Source: Rhytidiadelphus loreus
Lineage: Eukaryota; Streptophyta; Bryopsida; Hypnales; Hylocomiaceae
Length of the DNA stretch: 64,000 bases
Direction of reading: 5' to 3'
NCBI GenBank assembly: GCA_947034895.1
Contig: OX344762.1
Span: 80,532,981 to 80,596,980 of the forward strand
The stretch's first letter is position 1. Each line of letters starts with the position of its first letter. Below the pieces are notes generated by a model that searched no databases, had not been told where the DNA came from, and saw only the letters and a program-made list of their open reading frames with translations. A program made the translations under genes and the position numbers. This document shows positions 24,017-35,510 of this stretch, one piece after another.

Positions 24017-24934
24017 TTAATCCCCAAAGGACGATTGTCCCTTCAAGGAACAAATGGGATTTCGGGCAGATACCTACGGGCTGAATTTTCCCCTGATTTT
24101 TTAAAACTTTCTCTGAAAATTGAAAAGTCGATAAGCTTTGTGGGAATATTATTATTTTTTCAATTGGTTCTTGGGAACAAAAGTTATGTCGAAATAAGCT
24201 CAAAATGAAGAACGAGGGGCAGCAAAAACAAATTTTTAAATTTTTCTAAAAAAATTTGAAATTTTTTCCCCATATACTTTAATTTTTTTTTATATGGGAA
24301 GTTTTGATTCATTCCATTTGTATTTATTATGAGAAAGTTATGGACAATCTTATTTTTGAAGCATTTGAGCATCTTCTTGAAAAAAATAACTTGTAGAATT
24401 CATTATGAATGCAATTTTTGCAATTTTTCAAAAAAAGAAGTTCCACATAGTTTAGTTTTCTTGCTAGAACAATCTCACCATTGTGTTTTTTAAATTCCAT
24501 CTAAAAGATGTTAATATTTTAGATTTTCCTTCTATCTCATATCTACTTCTAACTTATCAATTTTTTTAAGTATGAAAATTAAGTTTTTTTGGATTTATTT
24601 ATTTTTTCCTAGACTCTCAACTCAATTATTTACTAAAATGATTTAAATCTCAAATCTCTGTAGTGCAAAAAATTTAAGTTAAAAATGTTCAAAGTCAAAA
24701 AATCTAGTCCCGCGATGTGCTGAAAAACTTGTTTTTTCACTTTAATCGCAGATATCTTGCAACCTATGCGGTCAAAAATTCTGAATTTTTTTTCACACAT
24801 TCTTAGACTAGTTAGGTGTAAGATCCTACAATTATATGTGGAAAAAGAATTCAATATCGTTTATTGTTTTCTAAAAAAATGGCAATTTTGACTGTTTTTT
24901 GGTAGAAAAAAGGCCTTGGTCCTTTAGGGAATTT
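24017..24934 (+). mobile_element. Repeat family A, diverged copy
   Basis: It begins TTAATCCCCAAAGGAC and ends GGTCCTTTAGGGAATTTA, an imperfect inverted pair. Its left half follows the complete copy at 47147 block by block: 'ggatttcgggca', 'aaactttct', 'gggaacaaaagttatg', 'gaggggcagcaaaaa'. Non-autonomous and non-coding. Confidence 0.65.
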
Positions 24935-25039
24935 ATCTTTAAAATGATCATAGCTATTGTTTCTAGTGTTTGAAAAGTTAAAAAAGAAGTTGTTTTGACT
25001 ACTGAGACCAATGGATTGAACCACTAAGACAAATCTCCT

Positions 25040-25047
25040 TATAAATA
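25040..25047 (+). promoter_or_regulatory. TATA box of the small gene at 25149
   Basis: TATAAATA lies about 110 bases upstream of the ATG. A start about 30 bases downstream would give a short leader. Confidence 0.55.
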
Positions 25048-25148
25048 CACCTTCCTTTGGCTTCCCTATTCATAATTTTTTTCTCCAAGTTTCTTTTCAT
25101 TGCTCTTCCATTGCTTTGTCTCTCTTCTTGGTTTTCTTTGGATTACCA

Positions 25149-25490
25149 ATGGCTCCAATAGCTTCTAAGTCTCCGGACCTTCCTTGTAAAAGGAACAGTA
25201 GTGAGTTGAAAGATGAGAGTTGTGCATCATCCACAAAGAGGCAGAAGAAGGCGCATACTAGTGTCAAGTCAAAGCTTCCCAAGATGAAGAGTGATGTTGT
25301 GAAGGACACGGCTCCAACAAAGCCACCTTCTAAAAAATTCTTTTATGTCCCCAAAGCAAAGGGCAAGACACCAGCGTTACTAAAGGCCAAACCATGGGAG
25401 GATTGGGAGCCCGCAACGCCGCCATCCCCACCACCTCCAACAAAGTTGGATGAAGTGCCAACAAAACCCATATGGAGCATCTGGGATTAG
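25149..25490 (+). CDS. Small basic, proline-rich protein of unknown function
   Basis: 113 codons from ATG to TAG with no intron. I do not recognise the family. The N-terminal 60 residues are Ser/Lys-rich with a KRQKK cluster that could be a nuclear signal. The middle is Lys/Pro-rich (KPPSKKFFYVPKAKGK). The C-terminal part has a Trp/Pro segment, WEDWEPATPPSPPPP, and ends WSIWD. It has a TATA box upstream at 25040-25047 and an AATAAA at 25617-25622, about 125 bases past the stop, so it has the full outline of a compact gene. Its codon composition is richer in G and C than the surrounding AT-rich repeats. It could be an orphan gene or cargo carried by a repeat. Confidence 0.5.
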   Translation: MAPIASKSPDLPCKRNSSELKDESCASSTKRQKKAHTSVKSKLPKMKSDVVKDTAPTKPPSKKFFYVPKAKGKTPALLKAKPWEDWEPATPPSPPPPTKLDEVPTKPIWSIWD

Positions 25491-25616
25491 CTTCACTACT
25501 AGGGTTGATTGGCCTTACCTAGTTCTAGTTTAGTTTGCACAACATAGTATATTGTATATCCATAAAGTATGCACCCCCTGAAGAGTCACTATTTGATGTT
25601 GAAAATAGTGACTATT

Positions 25617-25622
25617 AATAAA
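25617..25622 (+). promoter_or_regulatory. AATAAA polyadenylation signal for the small gene
   Basis: Perfect AATAAA about 125 bases after the stop codon at 25490, followed by a T-rich stretch. Confidence 0.45.
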
Positions 25623-26423
25623 TTGGTCAAATTTTTATATTTTCTTGTTGGCATATGAAAGGTGGTTCCAATACACCAAAGAACACAACATTTAGATACC
25701 ATATGCAAAAGTTATGAAGAGTCAAACCTTTTTAGGTAGAGGCTATAGTGTCATTTCTTCAAACAGAGGTAGGCTTACATATGGACTTTGGAGATGTTCA
25801 CACAATGATGGTAGCAGTTTTCAACATGTGGCGCTTTGGGGGGTTCCCACAACCTTACATCATGTGACTCTGTGTGCATTCCTGTGTACTCTTTGCTTTT
25901 AATTAATCTAAGGGTATGTTTGCACTTGATGTTAGGAGTAATGTTTGCAATGTGAATCTCGTCCAAAAGTAGGTCTAAATTTGTTCCTAAGACCCTCAGT
26001 AACAACTCTTTATTATTAAGTAAGAACGTACCTTAAGCTTATTTCAACTTGAGGTTTGATGTGACGAACTGCCCTCCATCCCGCCTTCAGCTGCTCTTTC
26101 ATTGTGAACAACATGACGTCCATTCATTTAATTGCAGCTATTAAAACAGACAGTCAGGTTCAGAATGCAAGCAAATTCCAAACTTAAGTCTTGGTTGTAC
26201 AGATTCTAATTATTTTAAAAGAGGGCATATTTGTTTTGGTGGTCGAGTAGACTAAAAATGGAATCGAGAGGAAGTTGGGTTAGTGAGTGGCAACTTCTTG
26301 AGAACTATAGACAATAAGATAGTGAGTATTTGAAGAAACTAAGTGACTACTTAGCTTTGCTTGTATATAGTGATTATAGTCAATTAGTTGTGGAATAACA
26401 TATGTTTGGAGTTAAAACTAAAG

Positions 26424-27354
26424 TACCCCTAAATGTCCAAACAATGTTTTTTGGCAACATAGCAATTTTGGGCAGCTCATTACAGACGGAATTTTTATTT
26501 TTTTTCTTTGAAAATTTCACACAATGTGTGCTCAAGTAGTATCTTTAAGGCCCAACAATTTTCATAACTTTTGACTACATGGTTCAAAAGTTATTGCATG
26601 ATATGTAATTTTCAGTGTTCAACGGGTAGCCCAGGCAAAGAAAAAAACTTCTTTGAAAATCACTTTTAAAAAAATAGAAATTTGAAATTGATTCTCTAGA
26701 TTTTTATGTATGTGGATAGCTTTGAATCATTCCATTTTGATTAATGAGATGAAAGTTATGAGAAATTTTAGTTTGGGTTAGTTTGTGGGTACTCTAAAAT
26801 AAACTTTGAAGTCCTTTATTTAACTCGATTTTAAATAATTTTGGAAAAAAATAAAAATTATAGGTGTATATTGTTTATTACAACATTACAACCATTGGGA
26901 TCGACATTTTTCAATTTCATAAATAAATTGTTAACAGTTTAGTATTTTTAATCATTCTCTGGTTCTTTTTGCTTACTTTTTTTTCCTATATGTTGTACAA
27001 TTCCAAATGATCTAAAAATTTTCAAGCATGTAGCCAACTTGACTTGAGGAATGAATCCAAAGAATAACCACCATTTTAGACATTTTTTCATACAAATGTG
27101 ACCTTGTGAAGTGTAGCTGCCCGTATTTTCATAGGGCCAAAAAAAGGATTTTTGTCACTTCAAACGTTAATATCTTGCAATCTACATGGTGGAAAATTCT
27201 GAATTTTTTTTCACATCTTTTTAAACTATTTTACTATAAGATCCTACGATTACATGTATCTAGAAATGTTTTTCATCTAAAATTTGGTGCTTGTAAATGC
27301 AAGGGTAGTTTGGAAGTAATTTTGATGAAAACATAGTATCTGACATTTACAGGT
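26424..27354 (+). mobile_element. Repeat family A, long copy
   Basis: Starts TACCCCTAAATGTCC and ends GACATTTACAGGTGA, an imperfect inverted pair. The middle (about 26530-26970) is closely similar to 61600-62860 once the insertion in that copy is removed. Shared blocks include 'cattttgattaatgag.tgaaagttatga' and 'caatttcataaataaattg.taacagtttagta'. No coding capacity. Confidence 0.65.
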
Positions 27355-28051
27355 GAAGTGTTAGAAGAATGATCAGTTTCAAGTATGAGGAACAATTAAA
27401 CAAAGTGCATTTTATAAGTAATGTAGAAGAAAAATTGACTAGTTGAGTGTGTCAAGTTCTATATTAACCAATGATTGGTTTTGTCAATCTATGTGGTCTT
27501 ACTCGCTCTATTCTTCTAAGCACCTCTTGAATAGCATCTAACACAATTAATTTAGATTTTTCTAACATAAAAATTAAGTGACCTCTTCAAGAATTGCACA
27601 CCTACTAAATGAAACATACTCCACAAAATTGCCTCTTAGTTTTCACCCAGTCTTTCAAATATTTGAGTGCTCAAAACTTTTGCTAAACTACAACAACGGT
27701 GAATCACCGTTACCAGGATTGGGAGCTATACTTTCTACCATAGTAACTTGTGATCGCTTGTCGATGCCAACTACATCACCGTAGTGAGCACCAATCCTTG
27801 GAATACACTAAAACCCTCTACTAGGTTGAAGGTCTGGTTGCTCAGATCTGCGCTATTCTTCTTTCTCTATTCTATGAGGGCATTAAACAACCTTTCCTTC
27901 TGCTTCCACTCTTCCAAGGCCACATTGTACATGGGGTGTTGCCAAGCCTACACTAGGGTTGTCCGCATGACGTCAAGTCATAACATCATGATGTTACAAT
28001 GTGTGATGTGACATGACCTCAAAGTCTGTCATAATAGAATATTATAAAACT
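27355..28051. other. Non-coding stretch, nothing recognised
   Basis: Short frames at 27578-27784 and 27784-28011 have no recognisable motifs. The 27760-28000 stretch is less AT-rich than its surroundings and could be a decayed exon, but no family can be named. Confidence 0.35.
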
Positions 28052-28575
28052 GCAACAAATACTCTAATATATAGAAATTAGGCTATGTAAAATATTATGT
28101 AGTAGGAATTTTTATTAATAAGTTAGCCTTGACAGATAGGGGGTATGCAAAATTTTCATAGTAAGATGAGTATAGATGTAGACAAGGATTTTTAGCATTT
28201 TCAAGTGGAGACGTCCATCAAACCAATGAAATGTTAGGATTTAACCTGGACATCTGTCCAGATCCATAAGAAAAAATTGACGACATGTTTGTCGAAGTCA
28301 ATGAATAAGTTATCGAAGTCGTCAAAAGAATATTTCTTTATTTCTTTTATTTCTTTTATGAATCTTGATAGATGTTGGGGTTGAATCTTGACGTTTTGTT
28401 GATCTAATGGATGTTTAGATGTGGAGTGACACTAAAAATCTTGATCCACATCTATACTCATCGTATTATAAAAAATTTGCATGGCCCCTATTTGCTAACT
28501 TATTAATAAAAATTCCTACTACATAATGTTTTACACATCCTAGTTTCTATAAATTAGTGTATGTAGCATTTGATG
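28052..28575. mobile_element. Foldback element with ~140-bp inverted arms
   Basis: The left arm (about 28052-28200) and right arm (about 28422-28575) are inverted copies. Both contain 'tatgtagtaggaattttt' followed by 'attaataagttagc' and, further in, 'gatgagtatagatgt'. The centre of about 220 bp is unrelated. No coding capacity. A related right arm plus flank lies at 36765-37015. Confidence 0.75.
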
Positions 28576-28685
28576 AACCCTATAGTAGCCCTACATATTA
28601 TATAAAAAAATTATAGTTCAAATTAAATGGACCCTATCTTTTAACTTACATAGTTTTCTAAAAAACCAATAGCGATCTCCTCGGG
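28437..28685 (+). repeat. Dispersed repeat shared with 36765-37015
   Basis: It runs from 'catctatactc' through 'atttgcatggcccctattt', 'gaaccctatagtag' and 'accctatcttttaact' to 'tagttttctaaaaa', matching 36765-37015 in the same order. Confidence 0.75.
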
Positions 28686-30980
28686 CTTGAAGCACTTAAC
28701 ATACATTATTGCCTTCTTCCTACTGAAAAAGAATAAAAATTGTAAGAATCTTCAAATTGTAAGCTAAAATAAGAAAAAATGGACCACAAAATATAAAAAA
28801 AACAAAAACTATACATATGAATTAAAAATTAAAAATTGACATCATTCACATACAAGTGAATGTAAACAATAAAATAAAGAACTACTACCCCATCAACATA
28901 GTGATACACCATGCCATACATAACAACATGCAAGGAAGTCAAAAATGTACAAAGCCAAAAAAAACTGGAAAGGCAAAACTAAATCAAACATGTATGGTGC
29001 ACCAAGAATAATAATATCATTATGTTTAAAGGTTGAAATGTATTCATAACACAATTGTAAGTTCATAAAATACATGGTTGCCTTAATCATACTACACACA
29101 TTACGTGGAAATCTACAAAATAAAAAATGCCTCAAGCTAAGAAACAAAACTATATATTGAGTCCAAAACTCCAAAGAATGAATCCTCACTAAAACCAATA
29201 CACACAAAGCTTAGTCTAGAATTCAAACCCTAAACCCTATGACAAACAATTTCCTATATACCTTGAAGCTTCTATAAATCCCTACAAAGTAAATCCCTTA
29301 TTGCACACCTCACACACTGTAAATCCTAAATATGAGACATTGATTATAAATAACAACAATAAATCCTAAATTGAAACATGCAAAATCAATAAGAAAAACT
29401 CATTGTATACCCTAAATCTTTCAGGTGACGACATCCATAGACGCCTTATTTAGATAATTCTTCATGAAGTAAGTTGCTACCGCAACGGAAAATAAGATTC
29501 AAACCATGCAAGCAAAGTGCCCAAAATAGAGCGGAAAACAACATTTGAAGCATCCAAAGTATCTGCAACTATGTAGAGAAAAAGACTAGATTATAAAATT
29601 GTATAGGGATAGAAAATATCCATTTCACTACATTGTTATATAATTTTTCATCCAATCAAGAAGGTCAATAGTCCTACAAATTGACCCTATCCACAATAAT
29701 TTCCTAGGATCAATATCCTTGAGGCTATTTTAGAAAAAAAATTACAAACATGAGGTATTGTTTATACATGTATCTTATTTATAATTGAGTGTACATTAAT
29801 TTGTACTCTATATATTACCTCAAAGTATTTTCTAATTTTTGAATACTATGAATTAATACCTCCCTATATTATGCCGCACGTTGTTTCGTAAAAAAACTAA
29901 ATACCCCTTTGGGCTTAGCACCCAAGTGCATTTCACTACTTAAATACACCAAGAACTAACAGAGAGACAAGGAACCAACCCTTGCCTCTCAACTACAACC
30001 CTAAGAGACTAGCTACCAGCTAAACCTCCTCCAACCTGTCCTTAACCTTAACATCAACTATTAATCAATTGATTATCAACTGACAACCAACGTGCACAAC
30101 TAACAAGAATTCCCAACACTACACACATCTTTCAACCCCTAAACGTCGTAGACTATGTTTTCACCACTTCTTCGATTAGTAGATGGCCCACATCACAACA
30201 CTTTAATTAACACTATTCATTGGTGCGTGAAGTACCCACCTATCTACTAGTGTTATTTGTGCTACTTTGTAACCACTAAGGTGGATACACCTAAAACCGC
30301 CACTTATTGGCACTGGGTATAGTTACTGTTGTTAGGCTGATTAGATTTTGATTTAGTTGTGTGGGCAAGAACAAGCACATTCCAATGCATCAAAAAACAT
30401 AAGATTTGAATACTGTATGCAAAAGTTATTAGCAATCAAAGTCAGTTTCTGAAAGCGCCATCTACAACCTGTGAAGATGACTGATTTTGAAAATGTATAT
30501 TTGTTCTAGATGGCGCTTTTAGGTCAGGTGCCATTTTAGGTGTACCTACCTTATGTACCAATAAAAGACATAGAGTCCATTTGAAATTTTGAAACATATT
30601 GTAGTACAAGTAGTGCATAGTAGCACAAATAAGCTAGGTGGCTTACCATTACATTTTTTTGTCTTGGTCTTTTTCTTCCTTCCTTCCCTTGGTCACATCT
30701 AACAAATTGGAGTGCACCACCAAGTTGTTGTTTTTTGACAATGTAGTGCCAAATTTCACTAGAAATAATAATTTGGCTAAAAGATGGCAACAAATCATGC
30801 AGTTTAATTTTTCATCAAAAAACTTCCAATTCAAAAATAATCTTGGATGAAATTGCTAGATTGTGGATGAAAATAGTTTAAGCACATGTGATATGTGCTA
30901 ATGTGATATTTTCTATCCAGTATGTGAATGAATGTTGAAATTTGAAGCACCACTATAACATTTTTTATCGCCACTTTGGC
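28686..30980. other. Gene-free AT-rich region
   Basis: Short frames only, none with a recognisable motif. The last ~250 bases carry repeat family E (30768-30975). Confidence 0.5.
30768..30975 (+). repeat. Repeat family E, copy 1
   Basis: Matches 46939-47146 in order: 'aatttggctaaaa.atgg', 'ttggatgaaat', 'agattgtggatgaaaatag', 'tgtgatattttctat' and 'tatgtgaatgaatgttgaaa'. Confidence 0.75.
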
Positions 30981-31450
30981 GCTTCTTAAAAAATGAAAAT
31001 AAAAAAGAAGAAAAACCCTGTACACCACCACCCTGACCACAGAATCCCAGCGGTCGCTTGCCCAGGTCTGGGCAGCTTAGTGCAACCCTTCAACTCGCTT
31101 GTACCACTGAATTCAAAGCCAAACCCACGAAGGCTGACACCCCCCAACTGAATCCGGCACACGCTGGCTGCGGGATTCCATGCGAGGGCCACAAGACACA
31201 CTCGGCACTCCCCCATTGGCCAGACGCCAGCAGCACGACGGCGTTGCTCCCTTATCAGAGCTCCATCGTCCCTCACAGAACAGTACGTCCCCGTTACGTC
31301 CCTCTCACAATACAGTACTAGCTCGATCTCGCTATCTCCGTCTCACCCTCACCATCCCCTCTAGTGGCTTAATTGTCGAAGCTTAGCTCACCCCGCATCG
31401 CCCTTGGTGCATTCGCCCGTTGTGCATTTCAATTCCCTCGATCTGCAGAC

Positions 31451-31915
31451 ATGGCCGCGGTCTCCGTGACCTCCACGCTTGTACCCATCAAGACCACGGG
31501 CAACTCCACTTGCAGCAGCACGGGCAACAGCAGGGACCTTGCCAAGTTGCGTCCCAATGTGGCTTGCAAGCCCTTCCGACTCCAGAGCCGAAGACCCCCC
31601 CCGATGAGCGTCACCTGCATGGCCACCTACAACGTCACGCTCATCACGGACGGCGAGGAGACCACCATCCAAGTCGCCGACGACACGTACATCATCGACG
31701 CCGCGGAAGAGGCCGGCGTGGAGCTCCCGTACTCGTGCCGTGCGGGCGCTTGCTCGTCGTGCGCCGGGAAGGTGCAGTCGGGGTCCGTGGACAACGAAGA
31801 ACAGAGCTTTTTGGATGAAGATCAGCTCGCGAAAGGATTCATTTTGACGTGCGTGGCGTACCCCAAGAGCGACTGCACTATCACCACGCACATGGAGGAA
31901 GATCTGGAAATGTAG
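31451..31915 (+). CDS. Plant-type [2Fe-2S] ferredoxin, plastid precursor
   Basis: Encodes 154 aa without introns. Residues 1-57 form a Ser/Thr-rich, basic transit peptide. The mature domain starts about residue 58 (ATYNVTL) and has 97 residues, the usual size. The four cluster cysteines are all present: C96, C101 and C104 in [15 protein letters not shown] and C134 in ILTCVAYP. The protein accepts electrons from photosystem I in the stroma and passes them to FNR, thioredoxin reductase and nitrogen/sulfur-assimilation enzymes. The C-terminus THMEEDLEM has the expected acidic tail. The ATG at 31451 is chosen because the transit peptide starts there; the frame is open for 26 codons upstream without an ATG. 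The coding region is strongly GC-rich against AT-rich flanks, and the long antisense frame over it is a by-product of that. Confidence 0.95.
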   Translation: MAAVSVTSTLVPIKTTGNSTCSSTGNSRDLAKLRPNVACKPFRLQSRRPPPMSVTCMATYNVTLITDGEETTIQVADDTYIIDAAEEAGVELPYSCRAGACSSCAGKVQSGSVDNEEQSFLDEDQLAKGFILTCVAYPKSDCTITTHMEEDLEM

Positions 31916-33316
31916 CGAAAGAGCGGAAGATCGGCTGGTGGGGTGGGTTGTAACGTTAGTACGTGCGCACATAGCTAGCTAGAGCAGAGTGACGACGCTT
32001 TCATTTCATTCCATTCATTGCATGGCCTCCCGCCCGGGTCGTTAAATTATGATTGCGCGCGGCGGTGGACGGGATGGTCGATAAATTGCTTGTAACTATA
32101 GTTTACATTCTGTGGGGGGCGCTCCGACCTTCGGAGCTGAACCGTGACTTCAAATTTCAATCCAAACGTTACTATACGGACTTGCATGTTGAGAAACTTC
32201 GAGTATGGGTCTGGTTCTGGGACGAAGCTATGGCTCAGTACGTAGTTGAGTTTTCTCTGTCAAATTTTATAATCTCTGTTTCGTTTATGAATGTTGAAGT
32301 GACGTTGAGCGAGCTAGTCTGAGTTCACTCTGCCCAGTCAGGAATTTGAATTATGTATATGATTGTGGCATCACAGTCGTTGATTTCATGGATCGTAGAT
32401 GGAGAGCGGTGGAGATTCAGGGATGCACGGAGTGGGTTTTCCTTTCAGTTCGTAGGAGTTTGCAATTGTGCGTTCTGGAATTAACTGTACTAGGTTGGCC
32501 GTTTTAAAATTTTCGGGAAGGAATGGTCAATCCGCGATCTAGAACTTCGCACTGCGGGACACACCGAAGTATTTTGGGAGATAGGGTACTCGATTCTCTC
32601 AAGTCACAAACATGCATTCACGCTGCGACGATCAAAATTTCATAGTTTTCACTGTTTCATATGGAAATCGAGTGAAGGGGATCACACAGGACGTTATCCT
32701 CTCTGTATGGAAATGCATTATTTTAAACAGTTTATACGAAACTTGTAATTGGATCAGAGTTGCAGGAGCTATTGATTCTGAGAAACGTCTCTGTCGATAT
32801 GTTGGCAGATATTCACAACATCTTCACGCTTTCGAGTCTGGCGCCTAGAAACCTAAATCTCTACCAGGCTTAGTTTTTAGGACTTTAGTTGAGTGTTACA
32901 ATTTCAGTGCTCTGAATCATGAAATTGAAACGAAATTGACGTTGTGAGAGGTATGCATTTCAGTACTTGTTTACCAGTTGACAGTATTATGTTGCTAAGT
33001 TCTTCCAACAGATTCGAAGGGCACAGAACTTGACATTGAATGGGTGATGGCAATCGCAGCTAGCTACTTCACCCCTGAGCTGGATGTGTGATACAGCGTT
33101 CCAAGCTGAATTATCAGCCTTGGATTCCACTAACGCAGTGCACCGTAAGTCAAATGAGAAGTGATTCAGGATTCCGGAAGTAAACAACCACCTCAAATAT
33201 GTGTCACACGTTGCACTCATCTGACATCTGGCTGACCTAGGCTTTGTAATCAGATGCCACGAATGCACCCTGTCCAGATGCATCTAAGTTTGCGTAAAGT
33301 ACAACGTAGAATAATT
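31916..33316. other. Ferredoxin 3' flank and intergenic DNA
   Basis: No gene is supportable. The composition is more balanced than in the repeat-rich parts. Short frames at 32053-32322, 32612-32848 and 32987-33283 carry no recognisable motif. Confidence 0.4.
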
Positions 33317-33325
33317 TATATATAA
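33317..33325 (+). promoter_or_regulatory. Possible TATA box for the lectin gene
   Basis: TATATATAA sits about 740 bases upstream of the coding exon and is followed by a more GC-rich leader-like stretch. A possible leader exon ends at a GTACGTGA donor near 33916. Confidence 0.3.
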
Positions 33326-34060
33326 CGCGTCGTTGTGCCTCAATCTCCACCGCAAGAAAGAGACCCCCCTTCCCCTTTCAGCCTTCACACAAGAGGTATA
33401 GGAAGTGCACACGCCCTGCACACGCCTCTATGCATTGTCCGCCTACCGATAATATGCAGCCAAGCCGGTCTGCAGCACAGCAGTTACAGTACAACACATT
33501 CAGTGACTAGCTGTCTCATTACACAAGTGGTTGAAGCCCAGCCTTGAAATAAAATCATAATAGAACTGTTGTTAGTGTAAGTTAATTTAGACATTGCCCA
33601 CAAGTCTGTCCAATGTGCGGAAGACTAAGGGGTGTAAGTAACGGTATTGCTCAATTGACAAGTACCCATTCGGTCTGAAGAGACGCGCGCCACAATGTAG
33701 CCTGTCTGTTCAACTCCTGGCCGATTTATGAGAAGGGATGGCTCACCGACCCCTGGATGTGGCTCCTGATGCGGCAGGATCCAGCTCCGATCTCTCGAAT
33801 TGTAGTCCACAACCGTTACAAATGGATTAACCAGAGGATGATGTTCAGGTGGAGTTCAGGCTACATCTGTGGAAGCACCGACCATCGATCGAAGCAGAAG
33901 CTTTGGAACCTGGTACGTGACTGATACATAAACTAGACAAACTTTTATCAAGTAGGGTTAATTCAAGGCTCTCTATTCATGAGAATCTGATGAACTATAT
34001 ACCCCTATCCATGCTTTTGCTGCAGCCGTGAAATGTAATTACTCTACTCCAACCGAGAAA

Positions 34061-35125
34061 ATGTGCAAGACAATTTGCAAGTATTGCAAGGGCATCTGCA
34101 CATGCCACTGGTGCACGCCAGCGAAACTGGTGCGAATCCACTGCAAGGCCAATGGGAACTACAACGTGGCGGTGCGCTCCACCGTCGGCTACGGCACGTG
34201 CATCGTGAGCGCCGACCCGACCGACACCAGCCAGCTATGGCTGAAGGACAATAAGATGGCGTGGGCGTTCGACCGCGAGGGTGGATTCTCACTCATTCAC
34301 AAAGACACCGGGAAGGCCATCCGCGTGGCGCCAGAGGAAGGCAAGCAGGTACTGTTACACACTATATATTCATTCACTGGAAGATGGTTTGTGGTTCCCA
34401 AATTAACATTCCCAGTTTACAGTGTTTCCAGCAGAATTCTTTTGTACCACTGACATCCCCTGTTTGCCGCTTTTCCCTGATTCCACCCATTCCTAGCTAG
34501 TCCATAAATCATTTGAGAAACTTCTGATCTGTCCGTAAAGGAACGAGCACAATCTCCCCGTGATTCGTAAACTACCCAATTCCCGAAACGATTGAGGTGC
34601 ACGAGAAGGAAAATTCTAGGGTTGTGCAGCTGCAGAGAATTGGAGAATTCACTGGAGGAATCCAAAATGGGAACTGGACGAATGTCCTTTTGTGTCCAAA
34701 TTCCACTCCCTGTGTCTCCTATTCTTCATCACTGGACATTGGCTCTGGAATTTTTGAGAATTTCATAGATGGACGTTTTGGAATTCTCTTGTGATTGGCA
34801 ATGTTATGGACTTCCTTCTCCGTGTCTGAATTAGGTGCTGCTGGCTGATTACGACCCGAACAAGCTGGACGAAAGCGTGATCTGGTACGAGTCGCCGAAC
34901 AAGGGGCGGCATTACCACACGCTGTACAATGGTTCTCCAGAGACCGTGATGCACGCGCTCCGGTGCATGAAGTGCGACTCCATGGAGCCATGCCCTGATG
35001 GCGAGGCGCGCGTGAAGGAGAATACGCTGGTGGTGCTCATGAAGGATCGCACCAAGAAGGAGGATCCGGCTTCCATTGCCGTCAATCAGCTCTGGAAGCT
35101 CACTCCTGCTCGCTGTTGCTGCTAA
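34061..35125 (+). CDS. Euonymus-lectin (EUL/R40)-type ricin-B-fold lectin
   Basis: Exons 34061-34348 and 34835-35125 join in phase 0 across a GT-AG intron, giving 192 aa from the first ATG. The frame stays open back to an acceptor at 34023-34025, so an upstream exon may add N-terminal residues. The EUL-like domain runs LVRIHCKANGNYNVAVRS, then SADPTDTSQLW, GFSLIHKDTGKAIRVAP, DYDPNKLDESVIWYES and NQLWKL. These follow the beta-trefoil repeats with Q-x-W-like signatures known from EUL and R40 proteins. Such proteins bind glycans in the cytosol or nucleus and are often stress-induced; no signal peptide is seen here. The N-terminal tail is Cys-rich (CKTICKYCKGICTCHWC) and the protein ends in three cysteines, which is unusual for this family and suggests metal or disulfide binding. 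A decayed copy of its last coding part lies 200 bases downstream. Confidence 0.8.
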
Positions 35126-35312
35126 CTTCACGGGTCCTCTTTCATATGGATTGTGAGTGACTACGTGTGCACCGAAGTAGACAACATGCTCTTTTTCTCT
35201 CTTCCCATTCTTCCATAACATTAACGTAGAAACACCCAAAACTCGTCACTTTGGGTGGACCAATTAATGACTTTTAAAAATAAGAATGTTAGTCTCCTCA
35301 AGAGAAATCTAA

Positions 35313-35510
35313 CCATCGAGGACCTCACCAAGAAGGAGGCCGATCTAGCTTCCATTGGCATGCACTTGTTTTGGAAGATCACTCGGGCTTGTTGTCATTG
35401 TTGCTAACTTCATGGTCCACTTTCGTATACCATAACATGCTCTATTACCATAACATTAACGTAGAAACACTCAAAGCCACCACTTTTTGTTTATAGGTGG
35501 GTGGTCCAAA
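35313..35510 (+). pseudogene. Decayed tandem duplicate of the lectin 3' end
   Basis: It repeats about 35036-35258. From 35318 a frame of 29 codons reads EDLTKKEADLASIGMHLFWK and ends in ACCHCC then TAA, against KDRTKKEDPASIAVNQLWKL and CCC in the functional copy. The shared 3'-untranslated stretch 'ccataacattaacgtagaaacac' follows in both. Only the tail of the gene was duplicated. Confidence 0.8.

Larger units (their letters stand above)
21943..25036. other. Gene-free AT-rich region with repeats
   Basis: Holds an isolated family-A-like end near 22126 (AATCCCTAAATGTCC), the (TA)n tract at 23785-23839 and repeat family A copy 24017-24934. No gene is supportable. Confidence 0.6.

Noticed and set aside
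31388..31972. 194-codon minus-strand frame over ferredoxin
   Set aside because: An antisense by-product of GC-rich codons; the plus strand encodes the complete conserved ferredoxin.
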